Source: Pseudomonadota bacterium
Lineage (GTDB): Bacteria > Pseudomonadota > Alphaproteobacteria > Dongiales > Dongiaceae
Direction of reading: 5' to 3'
Length of the DNA stretch: 64,000 nucleotides
Assembly: GCA_021792365.1 (NCBI GenBank)
Contig: JAJYUT010000008.1
Coordinates: 1 to 64,000 of the forward strand
Part shown: positions 8,299-17,705 of the stretch, piece by piece
How positions within the stretch are numbered: position 1 is the stretch's first letter
Layout: each line of letters begins with the position of its first letter
Program-made: the position numbers and the translations under genes
Notes under the pieces: model-generated
What the model saw: only the letters and a program-made list of their open reading frames with translations
Database searches by the model: none
What the model was told of the DNA's origin: nothing

Positions 8299-10370
8299 TT
8301 GCTTTCCCGCCGCCAGGCGAGCAGGACCAGGCCAAGCGCCAGCAGCAGCGCCACCCAGGCGGGCAGCAGCGGCATGTTGGTGACGCCGGTCACCGTGTAA
8401 TCCGCGTTCTGTCTCAGGCCGAGCCAATTGCTTCCGGCCATCGTGCCGCCAACGGGCACGCGGCGCCAGGTTGGCTGGCCTCTGACGCTCACCGCCTGCA
8501 CGCCGCCGGCGGTCTCATCCACCAGCGGCTGCAGCAGGCTGGCACTGGCGCGCGGGTCCGACCACTCCTTGGAATTGAGTGCGCCGGATGCGGCGAAAGC
8601 CTGGCGGGTGCCGTCGGCGACCTTGTAGAGCCCTTGCTCGGCGGCCGGAATGGAACCGGTCGCACGGCCGCGCCCATCATCGCGCAGCGTCACGGTCTCC
8701 GTGCTGCCGTCGGGGCGCGTGACCGTCACCTCCTCCTCCGCCTGGGTGGTGAGGCTCTGGCGCCTGACTTCCAGCCGGCCATCGATCACCGTGGCGCGCA
8801 GATCCTCCTCCTCGAGGTCGGGCTCCTGCATCAGCCAGTGGCCGATGCGCCGGATCAGTTCGGCGTGCGGGCCGCCGCCCTCGAAGCCCTTCGACCACAG
8901 CCAGAGCTGATCGGAGAAGAGCTGCGCGACACGACCCTCGCCGACGCGGTCAAGGATCAGCAACGGCAGGCCATCCACGCCGCTCATGACCGTGACCCCG
9001 CGCGAGGAGCTGGCTGGCATCTCGCGGAACCAGCGGCCCCAGCTCGGCTTGTCCTGCCCAATCGGCAGCAGGTCTGCGGTAACCGGGTGGCGCAGCCCCA
9101 CCGGCGTGACCTGCGGCTGGAACCCTTGCGTGCGGATCTCGCCGGTCGGCTGGGCCGCGAAGATCTGCTCCAGCGGCGTGCGATAGAGGCTGAACTGGCC
9201 CGCCGAGCTCGGTCCTGCCGATTCGAACACGGCGCCTCCTTCCCTCACATACTCGACGATGTGCTGGAAATACTCGTCCGGCAGAATCCCGAGATGCTGG
9301 AAGCGATCGAAGATGATCAGGTCGAATTCGCGCAGCTTGATGTCGAACAGCTCGTCGACCGGGAAGGCGATCAGCGCCAGCTCGTTGATCGGTGTCGCAT
9401 CCTGCTTGTTCGGCGGCCGCAGGATCGTGAAATGGATCAGCTCGACGGACGGGTCGGATTTCAGCAGGTTGCGCCAGGTGCGCTCGCCCGGATAGGGCTC
9501 GCCGGAGATCAGCAGGACCTTCAGCCGGTCGCGCACGCCGTTGACGGTGAACACCGCGGCGTTGTTGGCCAGCGTCAGCTCCTGCCCCGCCCGCGCGACC
9601 TCGATCTCGAACACGGTCTGGCCGCCATGCACGATGTCGAGCGGCACGCTCTGTGGCCGGCCGATCGGGGCGTCGATGTCCGCGACCTGCTCGCCGTCCC
9701 GGCGGATCACCACCCGCGCGACCCCGAGCGGCTCGCTGCCCAGATCGTCGACCTGGAAGGTGACGTCGACGCTCTTGCCGACCAGGCCATAGGTCGGCGA
9801 CTGCGTCACCATGATGCGACGGTCCTTGCCCGCGGGATCGCCGGTCATCACCAGATGCACCGGCGCGGTGATGCCAAGCTCCCGTGCCGAGCCGGGCACA
9901 TCATGTACCTGGCCGTCGGTCACCAGGACCAGCGCGGCGAGGCGCTTCTGCGGAATGTCGGCCAGTGCCTCGCGCGCCGCATCGAAGAGCTGCGTGCCTT
10001 TTTCCGAATGGTCGGCGCCGCCCCTGGTCTCCACCACGCGCAGGTCCAAATCCTCGAAGCTCGGGGTGGTCTCGCGCAGCCTGGCCACCGCCGCTTCGGC
10101 ATCGGCCGCCCGGTTCTCCAGGGTCTGGCTGGGCGACCGGTCGACCACCACCAGCGCGATGTCCTTCTGATAGGCCCGCTGCTCCTGCACCAGGGACGGG
10201 TTGAGCAGGATCGCGGTAAGGGCCGCGCCGGCCAGCAGGCGCAGCAGCGCGCCGCGCGCACGCCGCACCAGCGCATAACCGACCAGCAGCACGAACGGGG
10301 TAACGAGCGCGGCGATCAGCCACCACGGCAGCAGCGGATCCAAGGCGATGGAATAGGCGTCGCGGATCAT
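8295..10370 (-). CDS. Membrane-anchored VWA/glutamine-amidotransferase-like protein of the MoxR/DUF58 operon
   Basis: 691 residues from ATG 10370, with GAGGG just upstream. Two N-terminal membrane helices (WWLIAALVTPFVLLVGYALV and LLRLLAGAALTAILLNPSLV) are followed by a periplasmic region resembling a von Willebrand A fold (IALVVVDRSPSQTLENR, AALVLVTDGQVHDVPG). A class I glutamine-amidotransferase-like region follows (KVLLISGEPYPGERTW, LIIFDRFQHLGILPDEYF), and the protein ends in one C-terminal helix (LPAWVALLLALGLVLLAWRR). The layout is that of the large membrane protein next to DUF58/DUF4159 genes in alphaproteobacteria. It is probably part of a MoxR-driven envelope complex; the function is unknown. 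The gap to the upstream gene is 13 bp. Confidence 0.8.
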   Translation of the reverse strand: MIRDAYSIALDPLLPWWLIAALVTPFVLLVGYALVRRARGALLRLLAGAALTAILLNPSLVQEQRAYQKDIALVVVDRSPSQTLENRAADAEAAVARLRETTPSFEDLDLRVVETRGGADHSEKGTQLFDAAREALADIPQKRLAALVLVTDGQVHDVPGSARELGITAPVHLVMTGDPAGKDRRIMVTQSPTYGLVGKSVDVTFQVDDLGSEPLGVARVVIRRDGEQVADIDAPIGRPQSVPLDIVHGGQTVFEIEVARAGQELTLANNAAVFTVNGVRDRLKVLLISGEPYPGERTWRNLLKSDPSVELIHFTILRPPNKQDATPINELALIAFPVDELFDIKLREFDLIIFDRFQHLGILPDEYFQHIVEYVREGGAVFESAGPSSAGQFSLYRTPLEQIFAAQPTGEIRTQGFQPQVTPVGLRHPVTADLLPIGQDKPSWGRWFREMPASSSRGVTVMSGVDGLPLLILDRVGEGRVAQLFSDQLWLWSKGFEGGGPHAELIRRIGHWLMQEPDLEEEDLRATVIDGRLEVRRQSLTTQAEEEVTVTRPDGSTETVTLRDDGRGRATGSIPAAEQGLYKVADGTRQAFAASGALNSKEWSDPRASASLLQPLVDETAGGVQAVSVRGQPTWRRVPVGGTMAGSNWLGLRQNADYTVTGVTNMPLLPAWVALLLALGLVLLAWRRESK

Positions 10371-10383
10371 GCCCTCAGCCCCT

Positions 10384-13110
10384 TCATTGCCCGAGCCTTT
10401 CCAGGATCGCCGGCACATGCACCTGATCCGATTTGTAGTTGCCGGTCAGGGCATACATGATCATGTTGACACCGAACCGGAGCGCCATCTCGCGCTGGCG
10501 CTCGCCGCCCGGTGTCACCGGGAACATCGGCTGGCCCACCTCGTCGGTCGCCCACGCCGCGGCATAGTCATTGCTGCCGACCATGATGCCCGAGACGCCG
10601 TCATTGACGCGGCCGCGCGGGACTTCCACCCACACCGTCCCGCCGATCCAGCGGCCCGGGAAGTCGCGCAGCAGATAGAAGGATTTTGTCAGCACATGGT
10701 CCGGCGGCATCGGCACTAGGCGCGGCACGTCCAGGCCGGGCGTCAGCTCCATCAGGCGCTGCGCGCCCGGGCCGAGGTCGCCGCCGGTCATGCCGACCAG
10801 GTTCTGGTCCGCGGTGTCGAACAGGATCATCCCGCCGACCGCGAGATACTTGTTCAGCTTGTCGATCGCGTCCGCCGACGGGGTGCGCTGGCCCGCGGTA
10901 ATCGGCCAGTAGAGGAACGGATAGAAGGACAGTTCGTCGATCTCCACATCGACCCCGACGGGATCGCCGACATCGACGGAGGTGCGCCGCAACAGGGTCT
11001 GCGTCAGGCCATAGAGTCCCGCGCGGCTGGTCGCATCGACCTGCGGAACGCCGGTCCGGACATAGGCGAGATGGGTGGTCTCGGTCGCCGCCAGGATGTC
11101 CTGTTCCGGCAGTTGCTGCGCCTGGGATTGCTGCGGCGCCATCACCAGGCAGAGCGCGATCGCGGCCGCGCCGGTCGCGGCCACCGCGCCGCGCCGGCGC
11201 AGCAATCCGCGCAGCGCCAGCGCGATCAGCATGTCGCCGATCAGCAGCAGGAATGCCATCAGGAACAGGGACGGGGCCAAGTCGCGCGTGCGGTCGGCGG
11301 CAAGCCGGCGGGCCGGCACGCTGAGGGGCGCGAATACCGGCTGAGACGGCGCGAGGTTCAGCGCGCGATGTTGATCGTCCGGACCGTAGAAGCCGGGCGG
11401 GTGCAGCGGCCCGACCCTGGTGTCCGGCAGATCCTTCGCGACGATGGCGACGGCGGAGGCGATCGGCGGCGTCAGTTGGCCGAAGGCGCTCAGGGTCTGG
11501 GCCGGCGCCAGCGGCCGGTTCTCATCAGCATTGGGGACGACGCCGGACGCGCTTACCACCAGGCGGCCAAGCATCTCCACGAACAGGCCGGAGATCGGCA
11601 GGTTCGACCACTCGGCCGTGCTGCCGACATGAAACAGGACCGAGAAGCCGTCGCCCACGCGCTCGCCCGTGACCAGCGGCGTTCCATCGGTGAGGCGCGC
11701 CCAGGTCTTGGTGCCGAGATCGATGTCTGGCTCGGCCAGGACCTGGCGCCTGATCTCGACATCCTTCGGCACCTGCAGCCCCGCAAAGGGCGACGAACTC
11801 GGGAACGGCGCCAGATGCGACGGCTCGGTCCAGGACAGGGCGCCCCCCAGGGTGCGGTCGCCGGCGCGCAGCCGGACCGGCAGCAGGTCGTCATTGGGAT
11901 CGCTCGCCAGCTTCTCGCCCGCGAAGCGCACCACCATGCCGCCGCGCTCGATCCACCGCCGCAGCGCGGCCCGGTCGCCCTCGGCGAAGGTGGAATTGTC
12001 GGTCAGCGCGATGACCGCCAGCTCCTGCTTCAGCAGAGTCTGCAGGCGGTCGGCGCGCACCTCGTGATGGGGCGCCAGTGCGCGCTCGAGGAAATAGATG
12101 TCGCCCAGCATCGGCTGCCGCGACAAAGCAGGGTTGTCGGTGACAAGGCCGATCGGCTTGCGGCCGCCGCCATCGTCCATCAACGCCACGGAGCCGGCTG
12201 TCGCGCCGTTCTCCAGGGTGATGCGGCTCACTCGGTTCGCGAGCTCCACCGGCAGATCGAGCTTGATGCGTGCCACCTGCTCATTGGGTCGGAAGCTGCC
12301 CTGAGAGAGGCCGAGCGTCCGGCCGTCGCGATCCAGCGCGCGCAGGCTGACCGGTTGCGCGGCGCCAATCTGCGCGCGCGACACCCTGGCCCACAAGCCA
12401 TCCGCATCGCGCTCCGGCGGCAGCATCATCAACGGCAGATCGAGCTGCAGGCTCATCACGTCGAGCGTGCCGCGTTCCTGCAACGCATCGCTGAAGGCGG
12501 CATCGGCACTCGCCCGTGTGCTGCTGATCCCGTCGCTGATCCAGAAGATGTTGAGGTCCCGCGGCAGACCCGCTTCGCCGATGCGCTCCGCCGCTGCCGC
12601 ACGGTCGCTCGGCCAAGGCGAGGGCTCCAGCGCGGCAAGCTGCGTCGCGGCGGTCGCCGGCGGCATGGGTGTCAGCCCGAATCCGGGGGCGCTCGCCTGC
12701 GGCGCGGTGGTGGCGAGAATGACCTGGCGGCCATTGCGCTCCGCGCGATCGATCAGCGCCTGTGCCGCTTCCTTGCGCTGCTCCCAGCCATGCGCGGCGG
12801 CCCAGCCGTCATCCAGCGCGATCATGACGGAGCCGGTGCGCGGAAACCCGAAATTCGCGTTCCACAGCGGCTGCGCCAAGCCCGCGATCACCAGCGCGGC
12901 GATGATGAGGCGCAGCAGAATGAGCCACCACGGCGTGCGGTGCGGCGTCTCTTCCTTCGGCCGTAGCAGCAGCAGCAGCCGGATCGGCGGAAACGCGACC
13001 CGCCGCGGGCTGGGCGGCGTCAGCCGCAGCAACCACCACAGGATCGGCAGCACGGCGAGCGCCGCGAGAAGCCAGGGTGCTGCAAAGGTGAGGCTGCCTA
13101 ACGTCAGCAT
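10384..13110 (-). CDS. BatA-like N-terminal plus DUF4159 membrane protein
   Basis: 908 residues from ATG 13110 (MLTLGSLTFAAPWLLAALAV), seven bases after the DUF58 stop. The N-terminus is an aerotolerance BatA-type domain with two helices (PWLLAALAVLPILWWLLRL and WWLILLRLIIAALVIAGLAQ). A long extracytoplasmic part follows, then two helices near residues 640-690 (LFLMAFLLLIGDMLIALAL and a second before MAPQQSQAQ). The last 200 residues (LAYVRTGVPQVDATSRAGLY, LSFYPFLYWPIT, GGMILFDTADQN) are DUF4159. Such proteins accompany MoxR and DUF58 in an envelope-stress or chaperone-like module whose biochemistry is unresolved. Confidence 0.85.
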   Translation of the reverse strand: MLTLGSLTFAAPWLLAALAVLPILWWLLRLTPPSPRRVAFPPIRLLLLLRPKEETPHRTPWWLILLRLIIAALVIAGLAQPLWNANFGFPRTGSVMIALDDGWAAAHGWEQRKEAAQALIDRAERNGRQVILATTAPQASAPGFGLTPMPPATAATQLAALEPSPWPSDRAAAAERIGEAGLPRDLNIFWISDGISSTRASADAAFSDALQERGTLDVMSLQLDLPLMMLPPERDADGLWARVSRAQIGAAQPVSLRALDRDGRTLGLSQGSFRPNEQVARIKLDLPVELANRVSRITLENGATAGSVALMDDGGGRKPIGLVTDNPALSRQPMLGDIYFLERALAPHHEVRADRLQTLLKQELAVIALTDNSTFAEGDRAALRRWIERGGMVVRFAGEKLASDPNDDLLPVRLRAGDRTLGGALSWTEPSHLAPFPSSSPFAGLQVPKDVEIRRQVLAEPDIDLGTKTWARLTDGTPLVTGERVGDGFSVLFHVGSTAEWSNLPISGLFVEMLGRLVVSASGVVPNADENRPLAPAQTLSAFGQLTPPIASAVAIVAKDLPDTRVGPLHPPGFYGPDDQHRALNLAPSQPVFAPLSVPARRLAADRTRDLAPSLFLMAFLLLIGDMLIALALRGLLRRRGAVAATGAAAIALCLVMAPQQSQAQQLPEQDILAATETTHLAYVRTGVPQVDATSRAGLYGLTQTLLRRTSVDVGDPVGVDVEIDELSFYPFLYWPITAGQRTPSADAIDKLNKYLAVGGMILFDTADQNLVGMTGGDLGPGAQRLMELTPGLDVPRLVPMPPDHVLTKSFYLLRDFPGRWIGGTVWVEVPRGRVNDGVSGIMVGSNDYAAAWATDEVGQPMFPVTPGGERQREMALRFGVNMIMYALTGNYKSDQVHVPAILERLGQ

Positions 13111-13117
13111 GCTGCCT

Positions 13118-14035
13118 CTAGTGCTGCGCCGTGGGCCGGTGGTCGGCCGCAAGCCATTGATAGGCTTCCAGCAGCGACTTCGCTGCCGATTGATCCGTCA
13201 CGTGCCGCGACACGCTCCAGCCAGCCGATTGCGCCAGTTGCTTCAAGCCCACCCAGTGATGCGCCAGCTCCGTCTTGTATTCCTCGCGAATGTTCTCGGC
13301 GCGGCTCATCAGCAGATCACCTTCGCCTTCGACGCCTTCGAACCGCACCCGTCCGGCATAGGGCAGGTCAAGCTCGGCGGGATCGAGCACCTGGATGAAG
13401 TGCCCGCGGCAGTCCGTTCCGGCGAAACGGTTGATGGCTGTTTTCAGTTCCTCCACCGGCGCCAGGAAGTCCGAAACCAACACGACATGCGCGTGGGCCG
13501 GCAGCGGCGCTTGCGGCGGGATCGAGAACTTGGGCGCGGAAGAGGTCTCAGCCTGGCCGGAGAGGTGCGCCAGGCGATGCGCGATCGATTCCAGGACGAA
13601 GCGCCCGGCGCTCGGCCGTTCGCCGGAGCCCAACAGCGCGACGCGCTCGCCCGCGCGCGACAGCGCGCCCGCCAGTGCGAGCGTCAGGACCTGCGCGATC
13701 TCCTGCTTGCTTGAGAGGTCCCGGCGGCTGGAGAACCGCATGGAGGCGGACAGGTCGCACCAGAGGAAGGCGGTCTGCGCCGCGGACCATTCCATCTGGC
13801 GCAGGAACAGCCGATCCGACTTCGCCGATTGCCGCCAATCGAGCCGGCGCAGCTCATCGCCGGGATAATACTGCCGGAACTGCCAGAAGGCTTCGCCGCG
13901 CCCGACGCGCCGGCGGCCGTGGACGCCCTGCTCGATGGTGGCGGCGATGCGACGGGCGGCGAGCAGCAAGGGCGGCACGCGCTCGGCGATCTCCGCCGCC
14001 TGGTACTTCGTCTTGTCGAAGGTCGCCGTCGCCAT
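13118..14035 (-). CDS. DUF58 domain-containing protein
   Basis: 305 residues from ATG 14035 (MATATFDKTKY). GRRRVGRGEAFWQFRQYYPGDELRRLDW is the DUF58 signature region, about residues 42-70. A VWA-like domain follows, with FLWCDLSASMRF in the MIDAS position (D-x-S-x-S) and VVLVSDFLAP later on. No membrane helix is present, so the protein is cytoplasmic or peripheral. It sits between moxR (25 bp upstream) and the DUF4159 gene. By family precedent it is the partner of the MoxR ATPase. Confidence 0.9.
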   Translation of the reverse strand: MATATFDKTKYQAAEIAERVPPLLLAARRIAATIEQGVHGRRRVGRGEAFWQFRQYYPGDELRRLDWRQSAKSDRLFLRQMEWSAAQTAFLWCDLSASMRFSSRRDLSSKQEIAQVLTLALAGALSRAGERVALLGSGERPSAGRFVLESIAHRLAHLSGQAETSSAPKFSIPPQAPLPAHAHVVLVSDFLAPVEELKTAINRFAGTDCRGHFIQVLDPAELDLPYAGRVRFEGVEGEGDLLMSRAENIREEYKTELAHHWVGLKQLAQSAGWSVSRHVTDQSAAKSLLEAYQWLAADHRPTAQH

Positions 14036-14060
14036 GCGCGTCAAGCGATCCCTTTCATCG

Positions 14061-15092
14061 TTAGCCGATCTCGGCAATGAGCCGGTCGATGATCGCCTTG
14101 GGCGTCATGCCTTCCGCGCGCGCGCCATAGGTCAACGCAATGCGATGCCGCAGGACCGGATGGGCCAGCGCCACCACATCGTCGATGGAGGGCGAGAAGC
14201 GGCCCTGGATCAGGGCGCGGGCGCGGGTCGCCAGCATCAGCGCCTGACCGGCGCGCGGGCCGGGCCCCCAGGCCAGGCCTTCCTTCACTTCCTTGATGGC
14301 GGTGAGCTCGGGACGGCCGGCCCGCACCATCCTGAGGATGGCATCGACGACCTTCTCGCCCACCGGCATGCGCCGCACCAGGCGCTGGATGGACAGCACA
14401 TCCTCCGGCGACAGCACGCGCGTCAGCCCGGCTTCCTGGGAGCCGGTGGTGACGATCAGCATCTGCCGCTCGGCATCGGGCGAGGGGTAGTCGACGTCGA
14501 TCTGCAGCAGGAAGCGGTCGAGCTGCGCTTCGGGCAGGGGATAGGTGCCTTCCTGCTCCAGCGGGTTCTGCGTCGCGAGCACGTGGAACGGCTCGGGCAG
14601 GTTATAGGTATGCCCGGCGACCGAGACCTTGCGCTCCTGCATGGCCTGGAGCAGCGCGGACTGGGTGCGCGGGCTGGCGCGGTTGATCTCGTCCGCCATC
14701 AGCAGCTGGCAGAACACCGGCCCCTTGATGAACCGGAAGCTGCGCCGGCCGGATTCGCTCTCCTCGAGCACTTCCGATCCGACGATGTCCGAGGGCATGA
14801 GATCGGGCGTGCATTGCACGCGTTGGGCATCGACGCCCAGGACCTGCCCGAGGGAGTCCACCAGCTTGGTTTTGGCGAGCCCAGGAACGCCGATCAGCAG
14901 GACATGGCCGCCGGAGAGGATCGAGATCAGCGCCTGCTCGACCGTCTCCTCCTGGCCGAAGATGACCTGGGCCAGTTGGCGGCGGACCAGATCGACCCGC
15001 TGGCTATAATTCTCGATCAGGCCGCCGATGTCGGCCGCCGACGCGGTGCCGGGCAATCCCCCGATTTGTGCTGCAGGCCCTTGAGACGACAT
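14061..15092 (-). CDS. MoxR-family AAA ATPase
   Basis: 343 residues; ATG 15092 (MSSQGPAAQIG) has GGAAGGA nine bases upstream and is preferred to ATG 15113. Walker A is GVPGLAKTKLVDSL and Walker B is LLMADEINRASPRTQSALLQAM; a sensor region ATQNPLEQEGTYPLPEAQLDRF follows in slightly shorter blocks. MoxR ATPases act as chaperones that mature or remodel complexes, typically through VWA-domain partners. It is the first gene of a five-gene minus-strand operon (moxR, DUF58, DUF4159, membrane protein, DUF4240). The promoter must lie in the 83 bp shared with the divergent DUF1285 gene. Confidence 0.93.
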   Translation of the reverse strand: MSSQGPAAQIGGLPGTASAADIGGLIENYSQRVDLVRRQLAQVIFGQEETVEQALISILSGGHVLLIGVPGLAKTKLVDSLGQVLGVDAQRVQCTPDLMPSDIVGSEVLEESESGRRSFRFIKGPVFCQLLMADEINRASPRTQSALLQAMQERKVSVAGHTYNLPEPFHVLATQNPLEQEGTYPLPEAQLDRFLLQIDVDYPSPDAERQMLIVTTGSQEAGLTRVLSPEDVLSIQRLVRRMPVGEKVVDAILRMVRAGRPELTAIKEVKEGLAWGPGPRAGQALMLATRARALIQGRFSPSIDDVVALAHPVLRHRIALTYGARAEGMTPKAIIDRLIAEIG

Positions 15093-15175
15093 GGAAATTT
15101 GTCCTTCCGTCATGGCGACCTATGCCTTTCACTATAGCGCACGTAAGATGATTAAAGCGTAAACTGTTAACCACA

Positions 15176-15748
15176 ATGATGTCCAACCCAGAGTCCGGCT
15201 CCAGGTTCTCCGATCTGCCCGGTTGCGGCGATTTTGATATCCGAATCGCCGGCGACGGGACCTGGTTCTATCGGGGCTCCCCCATCAACCGAAAACCCCT
15301 GGTCAAACTGTTCTCCACCGTTCTGCGCCGCGAACCTGACGGCGAATACTGGCTCGTGACGCCTGCGGAGCGCGGCCGGGTCACGGTCGAGGACGCACCC
15401 TTCACCGCAGTGGAAGTGGCGGCGAGCGGCGCGGGCCGCGACCAGACCCTCACTTTCAGGACCAATCTTGACGAATTTGTGATCGCCGATTGCGATCATC
15501 CCATCCGTGTCGCGCACCGCCGCAACCAGACCAACCAGCCGGGCGGCGAGCCGCGGCCCTATATCCTGGTGCGGCCGGGACTCGAGGCTCTGATCCTGCG
15601 TTCCGTATTCTATCATCTGGTGGAGCTGGGAGAGGTGCGCAACATCGAAGGGGTGGAACAACTCGGCGTGTGGAGCCGCGGCCAGTTCTTCGCGCTCGGC
15701 CACCTGCAGGATTTCGAGTCGAGCGCCAGCACCGAGACGGCGCGCTGA
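15176..15748 (+). CDS. DUF1285 family protein
   Basis: 190 residues. The sequence matches DUF1285 along its length: DIRIAGDGTWFYRGSPINRK near the start, then LVKLFSTVLRREPDGEYWLV and, near the end, RPYILVRPGLEALILRSVFY. The family is widespread in alphaproteobacteria, soluble and of unknown biochemical role. Its stop (TGA) overlaps the ATG of the NUDIX gene by one base (TGATG), which suggests translational coupling of a DUF1285-NUDIX-cca operon. It is divergent from moxR with an 83-bp intergenic region. Confidence 0.88.
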   Translation: MMSNPESGSRFSDLPGCGDFDIRIAGDGTWFYRGSPINRKPLVKLFSTVLRREPDGEYWLVTPAERGRVTVEDAPFTAVEVAASGAGRDQTLTFRTNLDEFVIADCDHPIRVAHRRNQTNQPGGEPRPYILVRPGLEALILRSVFYHLVELGEVRNIEGVEQLGVWSRGQFFALGHLQDFESSASTETAR

Positions 15749-16419
15749 TGGAACGCACGCTGATCAGTGAGCGCTTCGCCCTGGCTCCCGTGCCCGGCCG
15801 CCGCGCTGCGCCGAGCGCGGCGATCAGCGGCAGCGTAGTGGCGGTTCCCGAGGAGCGGCCGGCGGGGCGGCGCGGCGACCACGACCTCAATCCCGATATG
15901 CTGCCGACGCGCATGCTGATTCCCGCGGCGGTTCTGGTGGGGCTGGTCGAGCGGCCGGAGGGCATGGCCGTGCTTCTCACCAAGCGCACGGCGCACCTCA
16001 CCGACCATGCCGGGCAGATCAGCTTCCCGGGCGGACGGGTCGATGCCGGCGATGCGGATGCCTTTGCGGCCGCCCTGCGCGAGGCGGAGGAGGAGGTCGG
16101 CCTGGCGCGGCATCACGTGGAGATGATCGGCCGGCTCGATACCTATGTGACGCGCACCGGATTCGAGGTGACGCCTTGCGTCGGCCTCGTAGCGCCCCCG
16201 GGGCTGTATCGGCCCGATCCGTTCGAGGTCGCGGAGGTGTTCGAGGTGCCGCTCCGTTTCTTCCGCGAGCGGAGCAGCCGGCGGCTGGAAAGCCGGATGT
16301 ACCAGGGCACGCAGCGGTTCTTCTACGCGTATCCGTGGGGCGAATACTACATCTGGGGCGTGACCGCTGGTATCCTGAACAACCTCATCGAAGTCTTGGG
16401 ACATCTCGATGAAACCTGA
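15748..16419 (+). CDS. NUDIX hydrolase, CoA pyrophosphatase type
   Basis: 223 residues, starting at the ATG that overlaps the DUF1285 stop. The NUDIX box runs from FPGGRVDAGD to REAEEEVGL (about residues 92-116), preceded by LTDHAGQISFPGG. That preceding sequence is the extra motif of the CoA pyrophosphatase subgroup (NudL/Nudt7-like). Such enzymes cleave CoA and its derivatives to 3',5'-ADP and 4'-phosphopantetheine. About 50 N-terminal residues precede the core, as in related alphaproteobacterial proteins. The 3' end overlaps cca by 11 bp. Confidence 0.88.
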   Translation: MERTLISERFALAPVPGRRAAPSAAISGSVVAVPEERPAGRRGDHDLNPDMLPTRMLIPAAVLVGLVERPEGMAVLLTKRTAHLTDHAGQISFPGGRVDAGDADAFAAALREAEEEVGLARHHVEMIGRLDTYVTRTGFEVTPCVGLVAPPGLYRPDPFEVAEVFEVPLRFFRERSSRRLESRMYQGTQRFFYAYPWGEYYIWGVTAGILNNLIEVLGHLDET

Positions 16420-17623
16420 TCTCCGGCGCCTGCCACAGCCCTGGATGACGGAAGGGCCGGCCGCAAAGGTCATGCGGGCGCTGACGGCGGAAGGTGACCA
16501 GGCGCGCTTCGTCGGCGGCTGCGTGCGCGACGCCTTGGTAGGCCGCGCGATCCGCGACATCGACATCGCGACTCCGCTCTCGCCGCAGCGCGTGACGGAA
16601 TTGCTGCACAAGGCGGAGCTCAAGGCGGTGCCCACCGGCGTCGATCACGGCACCATCACTGCGGTCGCAGACAAGACCGGCGTCGAGGTGACGACCCTGC
16701 GCCTGGATGTGGAGACCGATGGTCGCCGCGCCAAGGTTGCCTTCACCGACGACTGGAAGGCGGATGCGGCGCGCCGCGACCTCACGATCAACGCCCTGTC
16801 GGCTGAGGCGAACGGCACGGTGCACGACTACTTCGAGGGGCTCGCGGATCTGGCCGCTGGGCGGGTGCGCTTCGTCGGCGATCCGGGGCAACGCATCACC
16901 GAGGACTACCTGCGCCTGCTGCGCTTTTTCCGGTTCCATGCGGATTATGCGACCGGCGGTTTCGATGCCGCCGCGATTGCGGCCGCCAAGGAAATGGCGC
17001 CGAACCTCCAATCCCTCTCCGGCGAACGGCTGCGGCAGGAGACCTTGCGCCTCGTCGTCGCGCGGCGCGGCCTGGATGTGTGGGGCGAGATGCTGGGGCT
17101 TGGCATCGTGCAGCACTACCTGCCATGGGCCACGTCGCTCGACCGTCTGCGCTGGGTGGCGGAGCTGGAGCAGCGCTATCGCCTTGCGCCCGATCCGGTC
17201 CGGCGCCTGGCGGCACTCACCATGACCGGCTGCGGCCGCGAAGTGGCGGAAACCCTGAAGCTGTCACGCGCGGAAGGCAACCGGATCATCGATCTCGCTG
17301 CCGCGCGCGATCCGTTCGACGCGTCCAGCCCGCAAGCGGTGCGGCGGCAGATCTACAAGTGGGGCAATGACGGCGCGCTGGACCGGCTGTTGCTGGATTG
17401 GCTCGACCGTATCGACGCCACCGCCGGGTCAGACGCGCTGGACGTGATCCAGGGCTGGCCGCGGCCCCGCTTCCCGCTCAAGGGCGCTGATATCGTCAAG
17501 CTGGGTATCCCGGAAGGCCCCCGCGTCGGCGCGCTGATCGACACGGTCGAAGCCTGGTGGATCGAGCGCGATTTCGCCCCGGACCGGGCCGCCTGCCTTG
17601 TTTACGCCCGAAACCAGGTGTGA
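16409..17623 (+). CDS. cca: CCA tRNA nucleotidyltransferase
   Basis: 404 residues. It belongs to the class II polymerase beta-type nucleotidyltransferases: RFVGGCVRDALVG with DIDIAT (metal-binding Asp pair) at residues 33-56, RRDLTINALS near 120, and DYLRLLRFFRFHADY near 165. It adds or repairs the 3' CCA of tRNAs; alphaproteobacterial members of this class are usually CCA-adding enzymes rather than poly(A) polymerases. It overlaps the NUDIX gene by 11 bp, so the two are co-translated. The C-terminal helical region is complete, ending LVYARNQV. Confidence 0.92.
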   Translation: MKPDLRRLPQPWMTEGPAAKVMRALTAEGDQARFVGGCVRDALVGRAIRDIDIATPLSPQRVTELLHKAELKAVPTGVDHGTITAVADKTGVEVTTLRLDVETDGRRAKVAFTDDWKADAARRDLTINALSAEANGTVHDYFEGLADLAAGRVRFVGDPGQRITEDYLRLLRFFRFHADYATGGFDAAAIAAAKEMAPNLQSLSGERLRQETLRLVVARRGLDVWGEMLGLGIVQHYLPWATSLDRLRWVAELEQRYRLAPDPVRRLAALTMTGCGREVAETLKLSRAEGNRIIDLAAARDPFDASSPQAVRRQIYKWGNDGALDRLLLDWLDRIDATAGSDALDVIQGWPRPRFPLKGADIVKLGIPEGPRVGALIDTVEAWWIERDFAPDRAACLVYARNQV

Positions 17624-17705
17624 TCCGCCACACTGCAGCCGCGATCCGTTTTCACTATGTGACGGACAACGCCGATCCCTGGCGAGCCAGTATAGGAATA
17701 AAGCC

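Noticed and set aside
8634-12966. Very long plus-strand open frames opposite the DUF4159 and membrane-protein genes
   Set aside because: They are shadows in GC-rich DNA, with His/Arg/Gln-rich products; the minus-strand proteins have clear domains and helices.
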